From the NCBI RefSeq assembly GCF_017498545.1, contig NZ_CP071793.1, positions 10,906,256 to 10,970,255 on the forward strand: a DNA stretch of 64,000 nt, read 5' to 3'. Positions 53,106 to 61,752 of this stretch are shown one piece after another. Source of the DNA: Sulfidibacter corallicola. GTDB taxonomy: Bacteria; Acidobacteriota; Holophagae; Acanthopleuribacterales; Acanthopleuribacteraceae. Position 1 is the first letter of the stretch. Each line of letters starts with the position of its first letter. The position numbers and the translations under genes were made by a program. Under the pieces are notes generated by a model. That model saw nothing but the letters and a program-made list of their open reading frames with translations, ran no database searches and had not been told where the DNA came from.

Positions 53106-54821
53106 TCAATCCGTTTGGGAACAGGCGGTTACCGCCATGACGTCGAGCACGGTCAAGCGCCCGTCGCCATCGCGATCCCAGGCCGGCGGGACCGTGGCCC
53201 CCTGCCAAATGCCCGCGGCAACCAATCCCGGATCGACGATCACGGTTTCGTCGAACAGCGTGATTTCCCAAGGATTGCCGCGATTGTCGGTGGTCCAGCC
53301 CATATTCTCGACCAGCGCACGCCAGGCACGGCGCCAGGTCAGGATCACGCGCACCCGTTCGGCATCCAGCGCACAGGGGTCTGCGGAGGTCGCCAGCGAA
53401 AAGCCGTAGGCGGTGACATCCGTGGTGCCGGCCGCCAACCGCGTGTCCTCGGCCACCTCGTGTGCTTCGATGAACAAGACGGGCATGTCTCCGTTCTCGT
53501 CGGCCAGCACCTTGGCGTAGCCCTTGCCCGGCAGGCCGGCCCAATCGCCATCGTCGTCGAGGCCGTCGTCGTCCGACCCGTAGAAAGGCACGACCGAGCC
53601 CGAGACCTGGGCCAGAATCGCACCGCCATCGCCCTCGGCCGACACCCGTAAAATCATGTTGCGCAGCGAGATACCGGTGGGCATCGCATGACCCGCCGCG
53701 CCGTTCGTCACGGACACCCGTACCGAGAGGTGTCCGTCCTTGCCACCCACCGCCACCGCGACGTCGACGGCATCGCGAAGCCCCTGCGCGGTAGTCGCTT
53801 CGATCTGGTGGGACGCGTGGCTGCCTGCGGGTCGGTCGGGACCGTTACCGAAACCGGTCGGCGGATCGCACAGGCGACCCGATTCATCGCTGCGCGGCAT
53901 GTGGCAGTCCTGGCAGGTGCGGTAATCGGGGTGTTCCGGATCGCCATATGTCGAGGCAAGCCACTCGCTGTAGGTGGTTTGGGCCGGCACACCGGTTTTG
54001 GGATTGCTGTACTCGTGGCAGGAAGCACAAAATCGGCTTTCCGCGAATTGCGGTTGATACACCGCTTTCATGAAGGCGTAATCCACGTCCGCCAACGGGC
54101 CCCACACGTATTCGTGGGTTCCGGCAATCCCATCCGCAGGAAACCGCATGGTGGCGTTACCCACCAGGTGGAGCCCATCGACGAATTCGTTGACGTGATC
54201 CATCTGATGGCAGGCGCTGCAATTGACCCCTTCCTTGGCCGAGGCCCGATCGAAGAAATCATCGATCATGTCGAGCTCGTCCAGAAAAAAAGTGCCCGGC
54301 GCGGCCACGTCCGCGTTCGGTGCATGACAGGTCGCACAGAAGCCCGTTTCACCGGGATGGTCGGCGCTGTAGGCCGCAAACACATCCTGGACCCAGGTAT
54401 TCTCGGCCGTTCCGGCATGACGCGACAACGACCACTCGCCCATCTGGAGGTCGTGGCAATCGCCGCAGCCGTTGGGAGAGGCGGCGCGTATCGGGAAGTA
54501 CCCCGCGTTGATCGCCTTCGGAATCGCCTCCAGAATGACCTCGAGCGAAGTGGTTCCGTTGTTTACGGTCACCGTTCGGGTCAAGTACTGAACCGCATCC
54601 TGGAGATCGTAGGGTTTGGCAAATCCCAGGGTCACCAAGCCGGTCCCGGTCACGGGAAGGGTGAAGGCCCCCTGGCCGTCGGTCGTCACGACCGGTTCGG
54701 CAGTTGTCTGGACGCGCACCAGGACACCCGCGATCGGTTGATCCTGAGCGTCGCGCACCACGCCGCTCACGTCGGCGCGCAGGAAAGGGAGCACCAGCCA
54801 AAGGACGAGCCATCGGGCCAT
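53106..54821 (-). CDS. Five-haem cytochrome c with carboxypeptidase-regulatory-like and dockerin-like ends
   Basis: A 571-residue exported protein (signal peptide 1-16). Residues 17-100 are a carboxypeptidase-regulatory-like domain (VSGVVRDAQDQPIAGVLVRV). Five CxxCH haem sites follow: CGDCH 119-123, CATCH 162-166, CSACH 201-205, CASCH 265-269, CQDCH 303-307. This is the multihaem cytochrome of the c554/NrfA-like group. The C-terminal part is beta-rich and ends WDRDGDGRLTVLDVMAVTAC, a calcium-binding dockerin-type loop. ATG 54821 has CGAGG upstream. The protein is likely periplasmic or at the cell surface; its redox partner is unknown, and no reductase gene is next to it. Confidence 0.85.
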   Translation of the reverse strand: MARWLVLWLVLPFLRADVSGVVRDAQDQPIAGVLVRVQTTAEPVVTTDGQGAFTLPVTGTGLVTLGFAKPYDLQDAVQYLTRTVTVNNGTTSLEVILEAIPKAINAGYFPIRAASPNGCGDCHDLQMGEWSLSRHAGTAENTWVQDVFAAYSADHPGETGFCATCHAPNADVAAPGTFFLDELDMIDDFFDRASAKEGVNCSACHQMDHVNEFVDGLHLVGNATMRFPADGIAGTHEYVWGPLADVDYAFMKAVYQPQFAESRFCASCHEYSNPKTGVPAQTTYSEWLASTYGDPEHPDYRTCQDCHMPRSDESGRLCDPPTGFGNGPDRPAGSHASHQIEATTAQGLRDAVDVAVAVGGKDGHLSVRVSVTNGAAGHAMPTGISLRNMILRVSAEGDGGAILAQVSGSVVPFYGSDDDGLDDDGDWAGLPGKGYAKVLADENGDMPVLFIEAHEVAEDTRLAAGTTDVTAYGFSLATSADPCALDAERVRVILTWRRAWRALVENMGWTTDNRGNPWEITLFDETVIVDPGLVAAGIWQGATVPPAWDRDGDGRLTVLDVMAVTACSQTD

Positions 54822-55004
54822 GGGTTACCTCGGATGGAATGTGACGGAAGTTTGTTATCATTTCGGTCGAAAGTGAATTTCCCTTGAAGAAGACGCCTCT
54901 ACCGGGACGAAACCACCGCGGCCGCTCCCCGGACAGCCCGAGGCGATCCATGGGATTCACTTCCAGACCCGTTCCACGGGACTTTCCGAATCAGGAACCC
55001 ACTG

Positions 55005-55676
55005 ATGCCTTCTTTCATGCGTTCGATTCCGTATTTTTGCCGTACCGCCCTCGCGTTTCTCGTCATCGGCTCCTGTGCCATGCTCACCGGACAATCACGC
55101 CCTATCTTGAAACAGACGGCAAGTGCATCTCCACATCAGTTGCCCGCGCAGGACTTCCTCACCACATTCTTCGAGGGCACCCAGATCGACTCGAAAGCGT
55201 TCCTCCTTTGGGGATCTCCGGGATCACCCACGCGCGAGTCGCAAAACGAGGAGCAACAGTCCATGGAATACCAGGTTCGCCAGGAAATTCTCGACCTGCA
55301 TCGATTCTTTCAAGATTGGTTCAACGGCGTCCTCCCCAAGAACGCGGCGAGCGTTCAGCGCCTGGATCGAGCCCTGAACCCGCAGTTTCGAATCGTTTCG
55401 CCCCATGGGATCCTGACCGAGAAGCCGCGCTTGATGGAGGGCATCGAACAGGCCCACGGCGTTCATGCCGGCAAGGGTTTTCGGATTTGGATCGACAACG
55501 TCACCTGCCGTCAGCTCTCGCCGGATCTGATGCTGGCCACCTACGAAGAGTGGCAGGAAAGCGAGGGCACCAAACGCGGTCGGGTCAGCAGCGCCCTGTT
55601 CCAAAAGCAGGTGACCGCCCCCAACCAGGTTACTTGGTTACACGTCCACGAAACCTGGCTGCCCCAATCACCCTAG
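55005..55676 (+). CDS. Putative secreted protein with DUF4440/SnoaL-like C-terminal part
   Basis: A 223-residue frame. The N-terminus (MPSFMRSIPYFCRTALAFLV ... GSCAMLTGQ) looks like a signal peptide and ATG 55005 has AGGAAC upstream. The C-terminal 137 residues from ATG 55263 (MEYQVRQEILDLHRFFQDWF) match the size and style of cytosolic DUF4440/NTF2-like proteins, and that ATG has GAGGAG upstream. Third-base GC stays high between the two starts, so I keep the longer form, but the shorter gene (55263-55676) is possible. It ends 78 bases before a kinase gene on the other strand. Function unknown. Confidence 0.55.
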   Translation: MPSFMRSIPYFCRTALAFLVIGSCAMLTGQSRPILKQTASASPHQLPAQDFLTTFFEGTQIDSKAFLLWGSPGSPTRESQNEEQQSMEYQVRQEILDLHRFFQDWFNGVLPKNAASVQRLDRALNPQFRIVSPHGILTEKPRLMEGIEQAHGVHAGKGFRIWIDNVTCRQLSPDLMLATYEEWQESEGTKRGRVSSALFQKQVTAPNQVTWLHVHETWLPQSP

Positions 55677-55753
55677 CGGAAAACGACGAAACGGGTGAGC
55701 GTCTCGGGCGCGCATCGCACGAACCCATCGTCGGGGGAAATCGCCCGGGGCGA

Positions 55754-57511
55754 TCAAACCACGAATTTCAGGCAAAAGCAGGCGCCCTTGCCCACCCCGT
55801 CGCTCTCGACCTCGATTCGACCACCCATTTCCTTCATATAATTGGCCGCCATGTGGAGCGAGATCCCCGGACGTTCGGATTTGGTGGAGAAGCCCTGGTG
55901 GAAAATCTTGTCGCGATGCTCCGGTCGGATGCCCCTGCCCGAATCCCGAATGGTGAGACAGACGGTGCCGGTCCCCTCCATGAACACCTTGATCCAAATT
56001 TTTCGGTCGCCCTCGGTCACGGCCTCCAGAGCCTCTTTCGCGTTGGTCAACAGACAGGCCAGGATGTTGATCAACTTCGATTTGTGAATCTTGATCGGCG
56101 AAACGGGTGAATAGGAACGTTCGATCGAGATGCCGGACTTCGCCAGCCCGCCGGCCACGAAGGTGACCGCATCCTCGACCAGGGTCGTCAGGTGGGCGAA
56201 TTCCTCGATCTGGGTGTAATCGGTGTATTTCTGCTGGGCACGCACGATTTCGAGAATCTTGTCCCCGCTGGCCTGCATTTTCAGGGCGTCTTCGATGAGC
56301 TCCTGTTTTTCCTGGGACAGCGCCCGCTCCAGTTTCAGAATCAAATCGATCAGCTTATCTTCACCCATTTTCTCGAGCAGCTCGGCTTTGGGGCGGTCTT
56401 CGCGAAACGAGGTGGCGACGCGATGCAGGGTGCCGAACGACGAGTGATTCAATTTTTCGAGGACCGATTGGGAGGTGATTCGGAAGGTGTTGAGAATGTT
56501 GCCCACATTGTGAAGGACATCGGTGGCGATTTCGGCCATCCCGGCGAAGTGGGCCGCTTCGATCAGTTCCTCGCGAACCTCCTGGAGTTCCTTGTTTTTC
56601 AGCTTGATCTTGATGTCCAGGTCGCGATTGGTTCGCTGCAGGGTACCCAGGGAACGGGCGTGCTGAATCGCGATGCCGGCGATATGGGCATAGGAGTTGA
56701 TGAGGTCGATCTCACCGGGCGAGGGCTGGGAAACGTACCGGTAATACATCGCGAAGGTCCCGAGAACCTGGTTGTCGGTAATGATGGGCTGAGACCAGCA
56801 GGCTCGCAGTTCGAGCCTCTTGGCCAACTCGTGAAAAAACGCCCAATTGGGGTGATCGAGAATGTCGGGCACCACCACGCGTTTTCCCGTCGCGGCGGCG
56901 GCGCCGCACGACCCGACCTTCTCGCCGATGGGCAGCCCGTCGACAGCGGCGCGGTACCACTGGGGCAGGCTCGGCGCCGCACCTTCGAGCAGGGTCTTCG
57001 TTTCGGGATCGAGTATGAGGACCGAGCAGTACATATCCGGAACCAGCGCCTCTGCCGTATCCACCAATTTTCGCAACACACAATTCAGGTTGACGCCGCC
57101 GGTGATCAACTCCAGGACTTCCTTGTGGGCCTGGTTGGCATCGTGGGCGCGCTTGAGATGGGTGATGTCGCTGATGAACCCACGGATCTGGGGCGGCTCG
57201 CCGTTCTCCGGTTTGGCGCCGATGCCCAGCTCGGAAACCCACTTTTCCTTGCCGGAGCGGGTGCGAATTCGGTAAACCAACCGGTAGGGGAGCCCATGGT
57301 CGAGGCTCTGGTGGACCTTGGTACCGATTTCCGAAAAATCTTCGGGATGAATCAAATCCTTGTAAGTCGGTTTGCCGATCAAGGCATCGGAAGAAAACCC
57401 CGTGATGTCTTCACAACTCTTCCCAATGTCCTGAAACAGGTGGGAACCGTTGAAAAAGCCGCGATAGGGTGTCGGGTGACATCCTTCGGGTGAATTTGTG
57501 TTTTCCTGCAT
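55754..57511 (-). CDS. PAS-GAF histidine kinase with altered ATP lid
   Basis: A 585-residue soluble kinase. PAS (about 20-125, DITGFSSDALIGKPTYKDLI), GAF (about 145-290, with VGSCGAAAATGKRVVVPDIL), coiled coil, then a dimerisation helix with the phospho-acceptor-like MAEIATDVLHNVGNILNTFR. The HATPase part has N box LLTNAKEALEAV and G1 RDSGRGIRPEH. The G2 region reads FSTKSERPGISLHMAANYMK instead of the usual TTKxxGxGxGLH, so ATP binding could be altered. Start is uncertain: ATG 57511 is used; GTG 57535 and the 57571 start are alternatives. No response regulator next to it. Confidence 0.8.
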   Translation of the reverse strand: MQENTNSPEGCHPTPYRGFFNGSHLFQDIGKSCEDITGFSSDALIGKPTYKDLIHPEDFSEIGTKVHQSLDHGLPYRLVYRIRTRSGKEKWVSELGIGAKPENGEPPQIRGFISDITHLKRAHDANQAHKEVLELITGGVNLNCVLRKLVDTAEALVPDMYCSVLILDPETKTLLEGAAPSLPQWYRAAVDGLPIGEKVGSCGAAAATGKRVVVPDILDHPNWAFFHELAKRLELRACWSQPIITDNQVLGTFAMYYRYVSQPSPGEIDLINSYAHIAGIAIQHARSLGTLQRTNRDLDIKIKLKNKELQEVREELIEAAHFAGMAEIATDVLHNVGNILNTFRITSQSVLEKLNHSSFGTLHRVATSFREDRPKAELLEKMGEDKLIDLILKLERALSQEKQELIEDALKMQASGDKILEIVRAQQKYTDYTQIEEFAHLTTLVEDAVTFVAGGLAKSGISIERSYSPVSPIKIHKSKLINILACLLTNAKEALEAVTEGDRKIWIKVFMEGTGTVCLTIRDSGRGIRPEHRDKIFHQGFSTKSERPGISLHMAANYMKEMGGRIEVESDGVGKGACFCLKFVV

Positions 57512-57857
57512 GGTTTGGAAATCCTGGCTTACCACGGTAACACCTCGAAGGATCGTCTGTCTGACCGGCAATCACCACTATATTTGAACACTTGGTCAAA
57601 TTTATTGTACCGCGCAAATGGCGTTTCGGGCAGGTTCAGCCCGGCTCGCGTGGGCCCATGCCACGCCCATCGTCGTTGGTTCGGTTGCGAAAACGGGTCA
57701 CAAAGGCCTGGATGCAATGGGTTGCGTGCACCGGAAGTCGGTTCCGTTTTCCCTTCCCCGATCTTTTAAAAAAATACACCCGAACCTTGTGATCTCCATT
57801 AAACGGATCTCGAATTGAATCGTACCGCAGTTGAAATTCATGTATTTGGAGACAGTA
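57512..57857. other. Divergent spacer between kinase and propeller gene
   Basis: About 345 bases. A near-palindromic TTGAACACTTGGTCAA (57584-57599) sits in an AT-rich patch and could be a promoter or operator. No gene or RNA seen. Confidence 0.4.
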
Positions 57858-59666
57858 ATGGACATAGAACAGGGTTCCAATCCGAGTGTATCTCCCCAAG
57901 TTCCACCCGATGGCACATCCAATGGACATGCCTCCCAAACCGTCCATCCAAACCAACCGAAACCGCTCAGGCTGTGGCCCGGTGTGGCGGCCGCGGTCCT
58001 GCTCTTCCTGGTACGATTCGTCATGCCGGAAGTGGTGTCCGGCACGCTGGCCTACGGGATTTTCGGAAGCCTCGCCTGCGGCGCGATCATCCTCCTGTGG
58101 TGGGCCTTTTTCAGCCGTATCCCCCATCTCGAACGTTGGAGCGGGTTGCTCCTGATGATCGCCGCCACGGCCCTGACCTATCACACCATTCACGAGTCGA
58201 TTGCGACGGCCATGATGGGCCTCATGTTTTTCATTTTCGCCATTCCGATCGTGACCCTCAGCTTGGTGATTTGGGCGGTGACCACGCGCGGGCTTTCCGC
58301 CGGACCGCGGCGAGCGGCGCTGGTCGCCATCGTCCTGGTCGCCTGCGGCGGCTGGAACCTGCTGCGCAGCAACGGCATCGACGGCGACGCCGCGGCGGAT
58401 TTTCGATGGCGCTGGACCCAGACCGACGAAGAAAAACTGCTCGCCCAGTTCGGCGACGAATCGATGGTCCAATCCTCAACCCGGCCAGAGACACCGGGGT
58501 CCACGGCGGGCGTGGAAGCCGCCTGGCCCGGCTTTCGGGGACCGGCACGCGACGGCATCGTCCCCAGCGTGCGGATCGACACCGATTGGTCCGCGTCGCC
58601 CCCGCAAGAATTGTGGCGCCGACAAGTGGGCCCGGCCTGGTCCTCCTTCGCGGTGCGCGGTGAGCAGGTCTACACCCAGGAGCAGCGCGGCGAAGAAGAG
58701 GTGGTCACCTGTTACAACCTGGCCACGGGTGAGCCGGAATGGCGCCACAGCGACACGACCCGTTTCTGGGAAGCCAACGCCGGCGCCGGTCCCCGCGCGA
58801 CACCGACCATCAGTGGAGACCGCATCTACACGTTCGGCGGGACCGGTATCCTGAACGTGCTCGACGCCGGCGACGGTTCCGTCATCTGGTCGCGCAACGC
58901 GGGCGAGGACACCGAAGTGGAGGTCCCCTTTTGGGGTTTCTCGGGCTCGCCGTTGGTGGTCGGCGACGTCGTCATCGTGGCCGCGGCGGGCGTGCTGGCG
59001 GCCTACGACCTGAACACCGGAGAACCGCGCTGGACCGGCCCGGCCGGCGGCAACGGTTACAGTTCGCCACACCATTTGACGATCGACGGCGTCGGACAGA
59101 TTCTGCTGCTGAGCGGCACCGGCGCGACCAGCGTGGCCCCAACCGACGGCAAGGTCCTGTGGGCCCACGAATGGCCCGGCTTCAGCATGGTGCAACCGGC
59201 CCTGACGACGGATGGCGACATCCTGCTCGGAGCCGGCGAGGGCGTCGGCATTCGGCGCATCGCGGTCGCCCGTGGCCCCGAGGGCTGGACCACCGAGGAG
59301 CGTTGGACGTCGGCCCGGCTCAAGCCCTACTTCAACGACTTCGTCCTTCACGAAGGTCACGCCTTCGGTTTCGACGGCCGCATTCTGGCGTGCATCGATC
59401 TGAAAGACGGCGAACGCAAGTGGAAGGGCGGTCGATATGGCCACGGTCAGCTCGTCCTGCTGGCCGAACAGGGCCTGTTGCTGGTGCTTTCCGAAAAGGG
59501 TGAGTTGGCGCTGGTCAAGGCTTCGCCGGAGGGGTTCTCCGAACTCTCCCGGGTCCCCGCGATCGAGGGCAAGACCTGGAATCACCCGGTACTGGTGGAC
59601 GACGTGCTGCTGGTACGCAACGCCCAGGAGATGGTCGCGTTCCGGCTGTCCCTGGCGGGCGGCTGA
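57858..59666 (+). CDS. Membrane protein with PQQ-like beta-propeller
   Basis: A 602-residue protein. Five likely membrane segments (about 35-185: LRLWPGVAAAVLLFLVRFVM, IFGSLACGAIILLWWAFF, WSGLLLMIAATALTY, MMGLMFFIFAIPIVTLSLVI, ALVAIVLVACGGWN). Then a soluble part from about 230 beginning WPGFRGPARDGIVPSVRIDT, the typical start of PQQ-like propellers in Planctomycetes and Acidobacteriota. Blades follow with TGEPEWRH, DGSVIWSRN, TGEPRWTG, DGKVLWAHE and DGERKWKGG. Whether it binds PQQ is unknown; many such proteins act as scaffolds. ATG 57858 has GGAG eight bases upstream; ATGs at 57831 and 57840 are in frame but poorer. Confidence 0.8.
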   Translation: MDIEQGSNPSVSPQVPPDGTSNGHASQTVHPNQPKPLRLWPGVAAAVLLFLVRFVMPEVVSGTLAYGIFGSLACGAIILLWWAFFSRIPHLERWSGLLLMIAATALTYHTIHESIATAMMGLMFFIFAIPIVTLSLVIWAVTTRGLSAGPRRAALVAIVLVACGGWNLLRSNGIDGDAAADFRWRWTQTDEEKLLAQFGDESMVQSSTRPETPGSTAGVEAAWPGFRGPARDGIVPSVRIDTDWSASPPQELWRRQVGPAWSSFAVRGEQVYTQEQRGEEEVVTCYNLATGEPEWRHSDTTRFWEANAGAGPRATPTISGDRIYTFGGTGILNVLDAGDGSVIWSRNAGEDTEVEVPFWGFSGSPLVVGDVVIVAAAGVLAAYDLNTGEPRWTGPAGGNGYSSPHHLTIDGVGQILLLSGTGATSVAPTDGKVLWAHEWPGFSMVQPALTTDGDILLGAGEGVGIRRIAVARGPEGWTTEERWTSARLKPYFNDFVLHEGHAFGFDGRILACIDLKDGERKWKGGRYGHGQLVLLAEQGLLLVLSEKGELALVKASPEGFSELSRVPAIEGKTWNHPVLVDDVLLVRNAQEMVAFRLSLAGG

Positions 59667-59678
59667 ACCCTCCTGGTC

Positions 59679-59721
59679 GGTGGCGGCCTCGCGTTCCAAC
59701 GCGGCATTCGAGGCCGCCACC
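59679..59721 (+). terminator. Perfect hairpin after the propeller gene
   Basis: GGTGGCGGCCTCG (59679-59691) pairs with CGAGGCCGCCACC (59709-59721), 13 base pairs, 12 bases after the stop. No T-run, but very stable. Confidence 0.55.
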
Positions 59722-59927
59722 CCACCCTGCGCGATCCACGGCGCGCGCACCCTCCAAAAGCCCTTGTACCCCAAGGCCGTTTCTTTTAAGCTGGACATAC
59801 TCCCTTTTCCATTTGCGCAGGCGACCGTCGGCTTTTCCGAGCTGGACGTTCGACTCGGGGCGTCCTAGTCGATGTGTCCCCATTTGCATGCCCGCTCGAC
59901 CACCAGCTTTTCACGGGAGGGAACGCT

Positions 59928-60692
59928 ATGGACCGCTTTTATCTGGAGAAACTGGTCGAAGACCTGAATCATTCGGTCGCCGGCGAGTTGGAGCGCGTGC
60001 TGGACACCCATCTCACCTATTGCTGGCCGATGGATCGCTCGGTGGAAATCGGTGAAGCCCATTTCAAGGTGCTGCGATTCCTGATCGCGATCGGCGACGC
60101 CTGTCCCGCCGCTCGCCTGCTGGAGGTGCACGGCGCCCTCGCGGCCCTGACGGAGCGGTTCAGCGGCCAGGATTACCGCTGCCACATCCACATCGGACAC
60201 GACGACTGGGTGCCTGCCTCGGAAGACATCTACCAGGTGGTTCTCCAGATCATGTTTCTGGACGACGGCAAGAACCATTTGACGAACAAGCTACAGGCCG
60301 CCAAGATCCTCGAGGATCCGGAGCAGCAGGAACGCGAGCTGCCGCCCTGGCTGGCCTACGACGAGCATTTGAGCTGGGATCACGTGGAGGACGAGGTACT
60401 CACCTTCTGCCAGTATTTCGTCTCCAGCGAGTTTCGCAACCTGAACCAGATCCGCAACTTCGAGACCGCGTTCTGGCGCGTGGTGAACCTGGCTTGCGGT
60501 TATTTTTCGCTGGAAACCTACGAGGACCTGGTGGCGCGCATGCCGGAACGGTTCCGTCCGGCCCTCGGGGTCATTCCCCTGGAGTGGCAGGAGTTGCGCC
60601 AGAAGGAAACCGAATTCGACCGCCCGGAATGGGAACGCTGCAGTCGCAGCAGCATCCGTTTCTGCCAGCACTTGTTGGAAATGGGCCGATAG
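59928..60692 (+). CDS. Unknown soluble protein, first of a pair
   Basis: A 254-residue helical protein starting at ATG 59928 with CGGGAGGGAACGCT directly upstream. No signal peptide or membrane segment. Notable: Trp/His-rich patches (HIHIGHDDWVPASEDIY, WLAYDEHLSWDHVEDEVL) and a hydrophobic helix VVLQIMFLDDGKN. No family recognised. The next gene starts 29 bases later on the same strand, so the two are probably co-translated partners. Confidence 0.7.
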   Translation: MDRFYLEKLVEDLNHSVAGELERVLDTHLTYCWPMDRSVEIGEAHFKVLRFLIAIGDACPAARLLEVHGALAALTERFSGQDYRCHIHIGHDDWVPASEDIYQVVLQIMFLDDGKNHLTNKLQAAKILEDPEQQERELPPWLAYDEHLSWDHVEDEVLTFCQYFVSSEFRNLNQIRNFETAFWRVVNLACGYFSLETYEDLVARMPERFRPALGVIPLEWQELRQKETEFDRPEWERCSRSSIRFCQHLLEMGR

Positions 60693-60721
60693 CCGACGGC
60701 GCTCGAGCGGGGAGGGATCAC

Positions 60722-61393
60722 ATGTTACACGTAGCCGAACTGTACGAAAAGCTGGTCGACCAGAAACAGGTCCGCGCCATTCGTCGCTTCAACCTGCGCA
60801 AATACTGCCGGGGCCTGTCGCTACCGCCCTGCGGCATCTCGTTTTGGACCGTGGACGATGTGAATTTCGACTACCTGCAGAGCCTGAACCGCTCGCTGAA
60901 CCACGATAAATTCTGGTTCCAGGGCGGCAGCAACTTTCCGCGCGGCTACTGGGACGCCCACGTGTTCGGCAACCAGCGGCGCACGGAATTCATTTTCCTC
61001 ATGACCAAACCCTATCACTGCCGGGTTTGGCGCGGCTTTTTCCACCGTTTTTTCGCGGACCAGTCACGCCTCTTCGGCGAAGAACCCTGGCCGCCGACGT
61101 TCGAAGACGGCGAACTGGAGGAACTCCGCCCCCGGCTGGCAGTGCAACTGACCCAGGATCTGATTCATTTCTCGCCCCATGCGCAGCACCTGAACGCATT
61201 GGCCGAGTTCCACCTGGGCCTGTTCCTGTTGACCTGGTTCGACCGCTCGCCAGGCCCCACGACCGCCGACATTTTCGATGCGTTCAAGGCCGCCCACCCG
61301 GAGCAGCGAGCCCAGATGACACGCATCCAAACCACCAGCGAAACGCGCGAACGCCTGGACGAAATCCTCTTTTTGATGCACGCCATCCGTTGA
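60722..61393 (+). CDS. Unknown soluble protein, second of a pair
   Basis: A 223-residue protein starting at ATG 60722 with GGGAGGGATCAC upstream; the frame is open 76 codons earlier, but that region overlaps the previous gene and lacks a signal. It is rich in aromatic residues (WFQGGSNFPRGYWDAHVF, VWRGFFHRFFADQ). No family recognised. Its partner gene lies 29 bases upstream. Function unknown. Confidence 0.7.
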   Translation: MLHVAELYEKLVDQKQVRAIRRFNLRKYCRGLSLPPCGISFWTVDDVNFDYLQSLNRSLNHDKFWFQGGSNFPRGYWDAHVFGNQRRTEFIFLMTKPYHCRVWRGFFHRFFADQSRLFGEEPWPPTFEDGELEELRPRLAVQLTQDLIHFSPHAQHLNALAEFHLGLFLLTWFDRSPGPTTADIFDAFKAAHPEQRAQMTRIQTTSETRERLDEILFLMHAIR

Positions 61394-61606
61394 ATCGCGA
61401 CTCGTCGAGCCTCAGAACCCATTGACCGACCCCGGTTGGGGCATAAACCGAGGCGCGCCCAGGCGACGAACCCGCATGCCCAGGGTGACCGGCACGACCG
61501 TGGGTAGGGCGAGAGCCAACTGAGGTACAGGACCTCCTCTCCAAACACGGGGCCATCCTGCCGCGAGGAAACCGAAGCTCGCGGCCACGGTTCGTTCGCT
61601 TTGGGG

Positions 61607-61635
61607 TTGACAGGGTCGAGGTAGCGTCGTTTAAT
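61607..61635 (+). promoter_or_regulatory. Sigma-70 promoter of the iron-type operon
   Basis: TTGACA (61607-61612) and TTTAAT (61630-61635) are 17 bases apart, placing the start near 61642, at the left edge of the Fur-like box. This gives a leader of about 110 bases before the DUF6607-like gene. Confidence 0.7.
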
Positions 61636-61641
61636 GTTTTC

Positions 61642-61666
61642 GATATTGAGATCGATTCTCATTATC
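61642..61666 (+). promoter_or_regulatory. Fur-box-like operator
   Basis: GATATTGAGATCGATTCTCA followed by TTATC includes the perfect inverted repeat TGAGATCGATTCTCA (61647-61661) and a full TCATTATC half of the classic Fur box. It lies just downstream of the -10 box, an ideal repression site. Downstream genes (DUF6607-like, TonB receptor) support an iron role. Confidence 0.7.
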
Positions 61667-61752
61667 TGACAGAATTCGTATTGAGCCCCCTATTTTTTCG
61701 TCTTATCGACCCGCTTGCCTGACCCGGTCAGACCCGCTTCAAGGAGATTCCC

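Noticed and set aside
54884..56110. 408-aa open frame across the DUF4440-like and kinase genes
   Set aside because: Overlaps two genes in different frames or strands and lacks a start signal.
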